Below, piece after piece: positions 35,420 to 42,989 of a DNA stretch of 58,372 bases (within the stretch, counting starts at the first letter, position 1; every line of letters begins with the position of its first letter). Both the position numbers and the translations under genes were made by a program. This stretch comes from Thermotogota bacterium (lineage in GTDB: Bacteria > Thermotogota > Thermotogae > Thermotogales > Fervidobacteriaceae): positions 1-58,372 of the forward strand of contig JAUQPP010000004.1 of the NCBI GenBank assembly GCA_030550315.1, read 5' to 3'. The notes under the pieces are model-generated. The model saw only the letters and a program-made list of their open reading frames with translations. It made no database searches and had not been told where the DNA came from.

Positions 35420-35455
35420 AAGGTTCGCCTCCTTTACACGACCGATTTGGAGGTC

Positions 35456-35833
35456 TTAGACCTCCCCTCTCTTCACCATCAGGTCGGAAACGATCTTTCC
35501 TTCAAGTATGTGTGACTGAATAATTCTCTTAGCGTTTTCGGGTGTCACGTGACCGTACACGATAGGTTCTTGACCCTCCAGCGAGACTTCAATGGTTGGT
35601 TCCACTTCACACAATCCCATACATCCGGATTGAACCACAGCTATGTCGTCTATTTTAAGTTCCGAAAGGTACTCTACGATTGCTTTTAACGTATCCTTTG
35701 CTCCAGCTGCGATTCCGCACGTTCCCATTGCAACGGTGATTTTGCCACGTTTCCCGCTCTCCCTCATCTTGATATTTTGGATTGCCTGTTCCTTAATCTT
35801 CATTAGTTCTACCAAGCTCTTCACTTTACTCAT
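35456..35833 (-). CDS. [2Fe-2S] ferredoxin-like protein (HndB type)
   Basis: The 125-residue thioredoxin-fold ferredoxin carries four Cys-containing positions of the [2Fe-2S] type (AMGTCGIAAGA and SGCMGLCEVEP), with the first-motif partner Cys not obvious, and the typical CSLG/PTIEV tail. It corresponds to HndB of NADP-reducing hydrogenases (order HndA-HndB-HndC). The ATG at 35833 overlaps the upstream gene by eight bases and is preceded by GGAGGGG; a GTG at 35842 is the alternative. Confidence 0.85.
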   Translation of the reverse strand: MSKVKSLVELMKIKEQAIQNIKMRESGKRGKITVAMGTCGIAAGAKDTLKAIVEYLSELKIDDIAVVQSGCMGLCEVEPTIEVSLEGQEPIVYGHVTPENAKRIIQSHILEGKIVSDLMVKRGEV

Positions 35834-36323
35834 TGCGACCACCCCTCCTGTACGCGGCGATAATCTTACTTACCATATCGGGCGTGACCTTTCCGTAGAA
35901 ATCCTTTTCCCCGACCAACACAACCGGGGCCATACTACAGGCACCAAGACATCTGACAGGATGTACCGAAAAGAGACCATCGGGGGTAACCTCTTCGGCC
36001 TGTACACCTAACTCTTCCAAGAAACGTTCCATAACCCTATCGGCACCTTTCACATAACAAGCGGTGCCGAGACATATCTTTATTTGATTCTTTCCCTTCG
36101 GTTTGGTTGCGAAGAAGTTGTAGAAAGTTACAACACCGTGGACCTCCGAGACGGGAAGACCAAGTTTTTCCGCGATGTACTCCTGTACTTCCTGTGGGAG
36201 CCAGCCAAAGATCTCCTGAGCTTTGTGAAGGACTGCGATGAGAATTCCAGGTTTGTCCTTAACTTTTTCAATAAACTCATCGAGCTCTTTGTAGAGCTCT
36301 TTGTGCGTCTCACAGACGGCCAC
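35826..36323 (-). CDS. nuoE: NuoE/HndA-like [2Fe-2S] subunit (first copy)
   Basis: The 165-residue protein has the NuoE layout: helical N terminus (IEKVKDKPGILIAVLHKAQEIFGWLPQE), then a thioredoxin-like domain with CLGTACYVKG and HPVRCLGACSMAP, the four [2Fe-2S] ligands. The likely start is the GTG at 36323, seven bases after GGAGG; the ATG at 36329 directly abuts the ribosome site. It is the first gene of the five-gene redox operon. Confidence 0.92.
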   Translation of the reverse strand: MAVCETHKELYKELDEFIEKVKDKPGILIAVLHKAQEIFGWLPQEVQEYIAEKLGLPVSEVHGVVTFYNFFATKPKGKNQIKICLGTACYVKGADRVMERFLEELGVQAEEVTPDGLFSVHPVRCLGACSMAPVVLVGEKDFYGKVTPDMVSKIIAAYRRGGRNE

Positions 36324-36368
36324 ACACATCCCTCCTGAAAAGTTAATGTTCGCTCGAAGCTCGTGATA

Positions 36369-36377
36369 ATTATAACA
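36369..36377 (-). promoter_or_regulatory. probable promoter of the NuoE/NuoF operon (extended -10)
   Basis: Minus-strand TGTTATAAT, 46 bases before the GTG start. The -35 region is not consensus. Confidence 0.5.
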
Positions 36378-36410
36378 TACTCAAGTGCAAAAATCATGGA
36401 CTAAAAGTGT

Positions 36411-36424
36411 ACGTAAATTTACGT
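36411..36424. promoter_or_regulatory. 14-base perfect palindrome upstream of the NuoE/NuoF operon
   Basis: ACGTAAATTTACGT lies about 37-50 bases upstream of the predicted -10 box, a place used by activators. It does not match the Rex consensus. The regulator is unknown. Confidence 0.4.
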
Positions 36425-36487
36425 TTTCGATGCAAGAGGGATAATTATTTGAGATTTGTACGCTGTACTTGTATGAGATTAATTTTT

Positions 36488-37327
36488 TCACAAAGTAAGC
36501 GAAACGAGGATGATAGCCATACCGATGAGTTTTCTCAAACTGAGAACTTCTCCGAGTATTAGGATTGCCAACAGAGTTGCCACAACCGGTTTGAGGAAGA
36601 AGATTCTGCTTGACTGAGTTGCCCCCACATACTGCATAGCCTTGAAGTATGTTACGTAAGCTATTCCCGTGACGATTACTCCAAAGTAAATCATCAACAA
36701 CCAACCACGGGTGTCTAAGGTCGGGATTGTGAGTTTGCCAAGCGAGAAAATCGTCAAAAAGTACACTACGCTCGAGACAAGGGATGAGTAGGCAGTGACT
36801 GTTAATGGTTTGTACAGCTTTGTATATCTTCTCATTAGTACCGTGTACATGCCAAACGTTAAAGCGGCCAGTAATCCAAACAATATACCAAGCCAGGAGT
36901 CTCCTGAAATCTTCCCTAAGCTGAATACCAACAACCCCACGAAACCTAGGGCAATACCAACGTACTTTCTGAGCCTGTACCTTTCCTTTAATATCAGTGA
37001 GGCGAAGAAAGATACAAAGATCGGATTACTCGCAACTAAAGTAGCTGCAGTGGAAGCATTCGAGTACTTTACCGAGAGCTGGAGTGCAGTCATTGAGACC
37101 ATGCTGTTTAGCAAGCCAACGAGCGATATTCCAAATAAATCCCGAATATTCACTTCTTCGTTCACGAACAGTGTTAGAATTAATCCTCCAATGAAAAAAC
37201 GGAAGGCCGTCATAAAAAACGGATCGACCTTCCCCATCAATGGTTTTGAGAGTACCTCGATGCTCGAGAATGCAAAGAGCGTAAATGCAAGAAAAAAATA
37301 TGCTTGCAAAAGTTTTTTCTTTTCCAA
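36488..37327 (-). CDS. DMT-superfamily (EamA) transporter
   Basis: The 279-residue protein has ten predicted membrane helices in two EamA repeats (for example AYFFLAFTLFAFSSIEVLSKPLMG with FFMTAFRFFIGGLIL; later ILFGLLAALTFGMYTVLMRR), and ends in the EamA-like helix with RKLIGMAIILVSL. It probably exports or imports a small metabolite; substrates of this family vary widely. The TTG start is preceded by GGGGGGAC. It lies 30 bases after ftcD in the same direction. Confidence 0.88.
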   Translation of the reverse strand: MEKKKLLQAYFFLAFTLFAFSSIEVLSKPLMGKVDPFFMTAFRFFIGGLILTLFVNEEVNIRDLFGISLVGLLNSMVSMTALQLSVKYSNASTAATLVASNPIFVSFFASLILKERYRLRKYVGIALGFVGLLVFSLGKISGDSWLGILFGLLAALTFGMYTVLMRRYTKLYKPLTVTAYSSLVSSVVYFLTIFSLGKLTIPTLDTRGWLLMIYFGVIVTGIAYVTYFKAMQYVGATQSSRIFFLKPVVATLLAILILGEVLSLRKLIGMAIILVSLTL

Positions 37328-37357
37328 AGGAACGGTCCCCCCACTTTAGATCGATAG

Positions 37358-38269
37358 TTATTGTTCCTTCGTCAGCTCTTCAATCAGCCTCTGCTCTATC
37401 ACCCTACCAGCGTTGAAGTCATCGATTTGGAGATACCAGGCGAAGGTTTCAACCACAGCTTGTAGTGGAACCATACCGATGATTTCGGAGCTCACAACTG
37501 GTACTCCGTAGCGTTGCGCTTCCCGTTTAATCGTTTCGAAAACTCTGAATATTGGTGATTTTTTGTAGTTTGTGAGGTTCATCGAGACTTGCACCATGCC
37601 TTTTTCTTTCAGTTCAACCCCAATCGCTTTGACATACCTGAATCCACCGCTGATATGTCTAACGGCTTTGGCAATTTTATCGGCTATTTCCAAGTTATTT
37701 GTTCCAAGGTTGACGTTGAATGCGATAAGAAATTCGCGCGCTCCAACCGCAGTAACTCCGGCCGTTTCATGAACTCTGTTCGGTCCGAAGTCTGGTATCC
37801 ATTTTGGGTCTTTTATTTTTTCGAAGAATCCCTCAAATTCTCCCTTTCTTATCTCCGCAAGATTTTCCCTCTCCGGTCTTGTTGCGCTACGTTCGTAAAG
37901 ATACACGGGAATACCGAGTTCATCACCTATACGTTTACCCAATTTTTTCGAGAGCTCGACGCATTCCTCCATTGTTGTACCTATGAGCGGAACAAGCGGT
38001 ATAACATCCGTCGCACCCATGCGCGGATGCTCACCTTTGTGATATCTTAAATCGATAAGCTCTGCCGCTTTCTTGGTCATATCAAAGAGTGCATCAAGCA
38101 ACTGGTCCGGTTCTCCAACGAGTGTAACAACAGACCTGTTGTGATCTTTGTCCATCGACCAGTCTAGTACTTTGACCTTTGGATACTTGTACGCCTCATC
38201 GATAATTTGCCTTACGATCTCTTCCCTTCTCCCCTCACTGAAGTTCGGAACACTCTCGATAAGCTTCAT
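37358..38269 (-). CDS. ftcD: glutamate formimidoyltransferase
   Basis: The 303-residue protein matches the formiminotransferase domain (MKLIESVPNFSEGRR, LDWSMDKDHNRSVVTLVG, HPRMGATDVIPLVPL, AFNVNLGTNNLEIADKIAKAVR, VSMNLTNY, SEIIGMVPLQA). It transfers the formimino group of formiminoglutamate to tetrahydrofolate in histidine degradation. The cyclodeaminase half of the mammalian fusion is not attached, as is usual in bacteria. No hutH, hutU or hutI homologue is adjacent, so a histidine-degradation role is unproven. AGGGAGG precedes the ATG. Confidence 0.93.
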   Translation of the reverse strand: MKLIESVPNFSEGRREEIVRQIIDEAYKYPKVKVLDWSMDKDHNRSVVTLVGEPDQLLDALFDMTKKAAELIDLRYHKGEHPRMGATDVIPLVPLIGTTMEECVELSKKLGKRIGDELGIPVYLYERSATRPERENLAEIRKGEFEGFFEKIKDPKWIPDFGPNRVHETAGVTAVGAREFLIAFNVNLGTNNLEIADKIAKAVRHISGGFRYVKAIGVELKEKGMVQVSMNLTNYKKSPIFRVFETIKREAQRYGVPVVSSEIIGMVPLQAVVETFAWYLQIDDFNAGRVIEQRLIEELTKEQ

Positions 38270-38291
38270 TCTTAGAGCCTCCCTTCGTAGT

Positions 38292-38915
38292 TTACTTATC
38301 CACTCTCTTTTTTATCATGTACCACAGATAGAGGTCAAACTTACCTAAGGACTCACCAAAGACATCAGCGACTTTTCTCAAACGCTTCTCGTAATCTAAG
38401 TACTTCTTTCTTGTCCATCCTTTGGGTATCTCATCTATGAGGCCATGCTGGTGCATCGTACGGAGTACGTGTTTATCCAAAATCGCATAATCTGCGAACG
38501 CAACATTTCTTAGGAAATGCGAACTTTCCTTCCAACCAAGGCCTTTAACGTTCTTCACGATGAACTCACGAGGATCCGGTTGGGCAATCACTTCCTTCAG
38601 ATTCCCCAAAAGCCACCTGTTCTCAACAATGTACTTTGCCCGAGCTTCGGGATACCTGTGCCCCACAGCCCTCAACTTTTCAGTAAGTTCCTCTAAACTC
38701 AAGGTACTGAAACCATGGCCAATCAACTTTTGTGCCCTCATCCCACCATGGGCACTCCAGTTAGCAGTTAAAATACAAAAGCAAAGTTCACTGTACAAAT
38801 CATCTTCTGAGCCCCGTTGTCTAAGCTCCTCAAACTCGGCCCAGCGCGCCTCAACCAGAGGCCTTGCTTCTATCCTTATTATCTCCAAATGTTCAAGCAA
38901 ACGTTCGATACTCAC
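38292..38915 (-). CDS. ogg: N-glycosylase/DNA lyase, Ogg2-type 8-oxoguanine glycosylase
   Basis: The 207-residue helix-hairpin-helix glycosylase matches the thermophile Ogg2 family: LCFCILTANWSAHGG, the HhH segment NVKGLGWKESSHFLRNVA with catalytic Lys, and AILDKHVLR with catalytic Asp. It removes 8-oxoguanine and nicks the abasic site. The GTG start is preceded by GGAGG. It lies between bamA and ftcD in one minus-strand run. Confidence 0.9.
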   Translation of the reverse strand: MSIERLLEHLEIIRIEARPLVEARWAEFEELRQRGSEDDLYSELCFCILTANWSAHGGMRAQKLIGHGFSTLSLEELTEKLRAVGHRYPEARAKYIVENRWLLGNLKEVIAQPDPREFIVKNVKGLGWKESSHFLRNVAFADYAILDKHVLRTMHQHGLIDEIPKGWTRKKYLDYEKRLRKVADVFGESLGKFDLYLWYMIKKRVDK

Positions 38916-38955
38916 AAGACCAGCCTCCGTAACTTATAACTTATTATCAGACTTA

Positions 38956-41163
38956 TCAGAAGGTCTTGCCAAACAAGAAGAAGAAATTTGGTTTTATCTC
39001 CGCTTGAATAGGTATACCCCAGCCAAACCTGATTAGGCCAAACATGGGAACAGTTAGACCAAGCTCAATGCCGACGGATTGCTTTAAGTTTGCAAAGTCG
39101 TACGCGTTCGAGGCAAAGCCGATATCATAGAAGAGAGAACCGTAAAACATCTGATCCTTTTCCTTGTACCTTATTTCCGAATTGAGCAGCCCAATCACGG
39201 TACCCATAACGGGCTTTGCTCCCCTGACTTGATTCAGTCCCGCAAGACTGAATGTAACGGGTTTCCCAGAATTTTGGAACGACTGACCGGCAAGTACACG
39301 TGAAGCCAGTGAGAGATTCTGGAGTATCGGAAGGTGCATGGTTATTTCTCCCAGATAACTAAAAGCGTCCGAGCCACTTTCCGAGAGCGGGAAGTACTTG
39401 TTAGCGGTCAGAGTAATGGAATATCCATTCATCGGAACGTAAAGGTTATCAAGTGTTTCAAGAATGTAACTTGCAGAAGTTACGAGTGTTTTGTAGTTCA
39501 ATTTTGTGGAGGAAGATTCTGTGGAATCTTCGAACCTAAGTTCGGTACTAAGCTGTCCTAAAGTTGTCTTTATCGTACTCAGATTTGCTGAGTAAACGAG
39601 GTTTGTTGTGCTTGTACCATCCGCCGTTTCGTTACTGTCAAATTTGATTGTCGCTCCGAATATTATCGGCCATCCAAAAGGTTTTCTGATGCCCGTTGAG
39701 AGGTTGATGTTCGTTTCGAGAATAGATTTTTGGAACGTTATCGAAAGGTTCTCACCATGTCCGGTTGGGTTTGTTGTAGAAAGCTCGACAATACCTGCAA
39801 AACCATCCCACCAAGGTCTGTCATTTACCGGTTTATACGTAATCCCGCCTTGGAAATCGAACTTTTTGTTCTTTTCTCCCAACTTAATTATAACGTCAAC
39901 AAGGGATTTTTCGTTTTGAACGGGTCTGAAGTCAAAATCGATACTCTTAAAGAAGTTAGCCTTCATCAGCTCCACGTAGGTGAGCTGAAGCTCGTTCCTA
40001 TTGAGCAAAATTCCGGGCCTTACATAAACCATGTCGTCAAAGACGTAAGACTTTGTTAAGTTGTTGCCTTCGAACTTGACATCCCGAACCTTGTATTCAT
40101 TTATTACGATGTACAAATAGCCGTCCGAATTGGGTTCAAGTGAAAGATCTATGAAATAACCGGCCTTGTCGTACTTCTCTTTTACGGTCTGTATTTTCTT
40201 CAGAATCGCAAAGTTCGAGTAGATTCCCTCCCGGACTTCACCAACAAGTTCGCTCTCTGAAAAGACCGTGTTGTCCTTCGTCTTCACACCTTTTAGTTTT
40301 AAGGGTTCCGATACGATAGTCTTTTCAACAAGTGTTAGGTTCAATATTTTTGCCGGAAATTTTGCGTTCGTATCCTCAGCGGAAATGTTGATCAACGTGA
40401 AGTAGACATACCTGGACAGCGACTGAACGACACTTTGCAAATCCTTAAGTGTGGGAACGTAACTTTTTTCGCTATCGAAGATTCTCTCAAACCAGTTTTT
40501 CCTCTCGTAGTCCGCATACTGTCTCAAGGTAATTTCCTTCTTGATGCGCTCGAATTCTTTCTTGAGCTCCTCATCCTCTGAAATCAACTTGAACTCGAGT
40601 TTGTAGAGTACGTACTCTGTTATGATAAATTTAACGCTTTCACCCGCCACCGTTCCGGAAACGTAGACCGAAGCTAAGGACTTATCTTGGGATCTCGGTG
40701 TTGCAACAAGGTAGCCTTTATCAGAATAAAGTTTCGCAAGATTGTCGATGCTTTCCCAGAACTTTGTGAAGCTGAACGCCTTCTTTTCGGCTAAAGAAAT
40801 GCTATTTCTGAGGGTTTCCTTATCAACTAAACCAGGACCGTTGAGCACGATTTCGAGTCTTTGAATTGGAGGATTTTCCTTAACCTTTATCTTTAAGAAC
40901 TTTGCCTTGTCATCACCAGTCAACTCGTAAGATACTTCTTCGAAGTATCCGATGGTGTCAATACCCAAGATGATATCGTCGATAGCTTGTTCGTTCACAT
41001 CTTTATTGATGTAGCCCTTGTATATCTCTTCCAGTTCCGAAACTTTCACCGTCTTTAATCCCTCGATACGCACCTCTTTTAAAACAAAACCAAAAGTACT
41101 TACAAGAGAAAGGGATACGATGAAAAACACCAACAGGAACTTCGACTTTGCAAGCAAACCCAC
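38956..41163 (-). CDS. bamA: outer-membrane assembly protein, BamA/Omp85 family
   Basis: The 735-residue product begins with a signal peptide (MGLLAKSKFLLVFFIVSLSLVSTFGF), has several POTRA-like repeats (KEVRIEGLKTVKVSELEEIY; VRDVKFEGNNLTKSYVFDDMVYVRPG) up to about residue 390 and then an aromatic-rich beta-barrel region. It ends in Phe, with a short aromatic C-terminal strand expected for outer-membrane proteins, and has the barrel-domain motif VRGAKPVMGT, a variant of the usual VRG(Y/F). It inserts beta-barrel proteins into the outer membrane (toga). GTG 41163 lies six bases after GGAGGTG; the ATG at 41241 is upstream of the predicted transcription start. Confidence 0.92.
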   Translation of the reverse strand: MGLLAKSKFLLVFFIVSLSLVSTFGFVLKEVRIEGLKTVKVSELEEIYKGYINKDVNEQAIDDIILGIDTIGYFEEVSYELTGDDKAKFLKIKVKENPPIQRLEIVLNGPGLVDKETLRNSISLAEKKAFSFTKFWESIDNLAKLYSDKGYLVATPRSQDKSLASVYVSGTVAGESVKFIITEYVLYKLEFKLISEDEELKKEFERIKKEITLRQYADYERKNWFERIFDSEKSYVPTLKDLQSVVQSLSRYVYFTLINISAEDTNAKFPAKILNLTLVEKTIVSEPLKLKGVKTKDNTVFSESELVGEVREGIYSNFAILKKIQTVKEKYDKAGYFIDLSLEPNSDGYLYIVINEYKVRDVKFEGNNLTKSYVFDDMVYVRPGILLNRNELQLTYVELMKANFFKSIDFDFRPVQNEKSLVDVIIKLGEKNKKFDFQGGITYKPVNDRPWWDGFAGIVELSTTNPTGHGENLSITFQKSILETNINLSTGIRKPFGWPIIFGATIKFDSNETADGTSTTNLVYSANLSTIKTTLGQLSTELRFEDSTESSSTKLNYKTLVTSASYILETLDNLYVPMNGYSITLTANKYFPLSESGSDAFSYLGEITMHLPILQNLSLASRVLAGQSFQNSGKPVTFSLAGLNQVRGAKPVMGTVIGLLNSEIRYKEKDQMFYGSLFYDIGFASNAYDFANLKQSVGIELGLTVPMFGLIRFGWGIPIQAEIKPNFFFLFGKTF

Positions 41164-41215
41164 AAAATCCACCTCCGAAAATGAGATTGTCTGGACTAAT
41201 GCACAACTCAGGAAA

Positions 41216-41224
41216 ATTATACCA
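41216..41224 (-). promoter_or_regulatory. bamA promoter (extended -10)
   Basis: Minus-strand TGTGGTATAAT core (TGG-TATAAT), about 53 bases before the GTG start. Confidence 0.6.
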
Positions 41225-41267
41225 CACATTTCAAAACACAACCGTGAATGTCGTACCTCTTAAGTTG

Positions 41268-41296
41268 TTGACCTAAATTTACATTTGATGTAAAAT
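41268..41296 (+). promoter_or_regulatory. MFS transporter promoter with an inverted repeat over the -10 box
   Basis: TTGACC (41268-41273), 17 bases, TAAAAT (41291-41296). The repeat TTTACA-N5-TGTAAA (41278-41294) covers the spacer and part of the -10 box, a good place for a repressor. Confidence 0.65.
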
Positions 41297-41349
41297 TAAG
41301 ATAAACATAATCTTTTGCCCATATTTCTCAAGTTAGGGAGGTGTAACCT

Positions 41350-42624
41350 GTGGAAAGTATCGATGCGATTGTTGAAAGGTACGTTGACAGGCGACTTCAG
41401 AACAAACTACTCTTTTTTACGTCGCTCATGTGGATGTTCGATGCCGCCGGTGTTCTTGTCCTTTCATTCACATTGCCTAAGATTTCCCAGGAATGGTCTC
41501 TCACGTTGCAACAAAGCGCGAACGTGCTGAGTTCTACTTTTGCTGGAATGCTTGTAGGTGCGCTAACTGTAGGTGTGGTAAGTGACCTATTTGGTCGAAA
41601 GTTATCGAACTTGCTGTATTTTCTTCTCACAGTTCTCTTTACCGCTTTGCTTGGTACTACGAAATCTGTTGAACACTTCATCATTTTGAGATTTCTTGCC
41701 GGAGTAGGGTACGGTGGTTTAATGCCGTCGGTGAACGCTTACCTTGCTGAATTCATGTCACGTTCAATGCGGGGAGCGTACCTTGTGCTCCTAGAGGCAA
41801 GCTGGGCACTTGGGAGTATCGCGGTCGGACTTGTAGCGGTTTTCACAGTTGAGAGCTCTTGGAGAATAAGTTACTACTCGTTCTTGCTTGGTTTGGTACT
41901 CGTTCCACTTATTCTGCTACTTCCGGAATCTCCGCGTTTCGCGTTCAAAAAATACGGAAAATCCGGCCTTGAGAAAATATTGGACGTGAGGATTTCTGAA
42001 GATGTGGAGGAATTGCCAAAAACAAAATTCTTGGTAGGGGACATCCTAAGACCACCATACCTTGGACGCACCATTTCGATCTGGGTGTGCTGGTTTGTTG
42101 TAAGTTTTGTGTACTACACACTGTTTTCTTGGGCACCGAAAATTTTCGCTCAAAAGGGACTCACTGATGTTAAATCACTGTGGTTCACGTTTTTCATGAT
42201 GGTAGCCCAGCTTCCTGGATACCTTTCGGCTGCTTACTTTATCGAAAAAATCGGTCGTAAGCATTCACTTTTCGTCTACTTCGCCGGAATGGCAACTTTC
42301 TCGATACTCTGGGCCTTTGTATCGAACACTGTTCAGCTTGTTATAACCGCGCTTACACTTTCTTTCTTCACACTCGGTGTTTGGGGGTTGGTGTACGCTT
42401 ACACACCGGAACTTTATCCTACTCCATTGAGGGCAACGGGAAACGGAATGGCTGGTGTAGTGGCGAGGATTGCGGGTATATTTGCACCACAGTTTGGCGG
42501 ATACATGCTCTCAAAAGGTAGCAACCTTCTCCAAATATTCCTGTGGTTGTCAATCATGTCCATTGTTGCGGGATTGGTGGCGTTGCGGTTCGGTGTGGAA
42601 ACGAAGAACAGGGAAATAAGATAA
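41350..42624 (+). CDS. MFS transporter, sugar/metabolite porter type
   Basis: The 424-residue protein has twelve predicted helices in two halves joined by a charged central loop. Family marks are DLFGRKLSNLLYF (motif A), GGLMPSVNAYLAEFMSRSMRGAYL, LLLPESPRFAFKK after helix 6, and YTPELYPTPLRATGNGMAGVVAR near helices 10-11. It is probably a proton-driven importer or exporter of a sugar or organic acid. The GTG start is preceded by GGGAGGTG. Confidence 0.9.
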   Translation: MESIDAIVERYVDRRLQNKLLFFTSLMWMFDAAGVLVLSFTLPKISQEWSLTLQQSANVLSSTFAGMLVGALTVGVVSDLFGRKLSNLLYFLLTVLFTALLGTTKSVEHFIILRFLAGVGYGGLMPSVNAYLAEFMSRSMRGAYLVLLEASWALGSIAVGLVAVFTVESSWRISYYSFLLGLVLVPLILLLPESPRFAFKKYGKSGLEKILDVRISEDVEELPKTKFLVGDILRPPYLGRTISIWVCWFVVSFVYYTLFSWAPKIFAQKGLTDVKSLWFTFFMMVAQLPGYLSAAYFIEKIGRKHSLFVYFAGMATFSILWAFVSNTVQLVITALTLSFFTLGVWGLVYAYTPELYPTPLRATGNGMAGVVARIAGIFAPQFGGYMLSKGSNLLQIFLWLSIMSIVAGLVALRFGVETKNREIR

Positions 42625-42630
42625 AATTAA

Positions 42631-42967
42631 GGACTCGGAGACAGACCGTAAGCCGGATTCTGTTTCGGTGAGCATCTATCTAAGCGGTCTACCCGGGGGA
42701 ACCAGGCGGGCCACCAACCCCCTGCTTGACCTTGCTCCGGGTGTGGGTTGCCAAGCCGGTGCATCGCTGCACCGCTGGTGAGCTCTTACCTCACCTTTCC
42801 ACCCTTGCCCTACTCGGTATTCACCTTTCGGGCGGTTTCCGTTTCTATGGCCCTATCCGTGGCTCGCGCCACCTCGCCGTTAGCGAGCACCCTGCCCACG
42901 GAGTCCGGACTTTCCTCAAGACGGCCGCGTGTGGCCGCTTGCGCTCACCCGTCTGTCTCCGAGCCCC
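42631..42967 (-). ncRNA. rnpB: RNase P RNA (bacterial type A)
   Basis: On the minus strand the universally conserved GAGGAAAGTCCGGAC (CR-I, at 42903-42917) lies near the 5' end and ACAGAATCCGGCTTA (CR-V) near the 3' end. The terminal stem P1 (5' strand CTCGGAGACAGAC, 3' strand GTCTGTCTCCGAG) closes the molecule. RNase P RNA is the catalytic part of the enzyme that trims tRNA 5' leaders. The ends are placed at the P1 limits and may be off by a few bases. It follows the HemW-like gene by 22 bases and ends six bases from the convergent MFS gene's stop. Confidence 0.97.
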
Positions 42968-42989
42968 AGGAATTCCTTAAAAACTTTTT

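Noticed and set aside
36350-36430. Rex (NADH-sensing) operator upstream of the NuoE/NuoF operon
   Set aside because: The 14-base palindrome there lacks the TTGT...ACAA arms of Rex sites.
36795-37349. A 184-codon plus-strand frame opposite the DMT transporter
   Set aside because: Ser/Pro/Asn-rich composition typical of the reverse strand of membrane-helix codons; no initiation signal.
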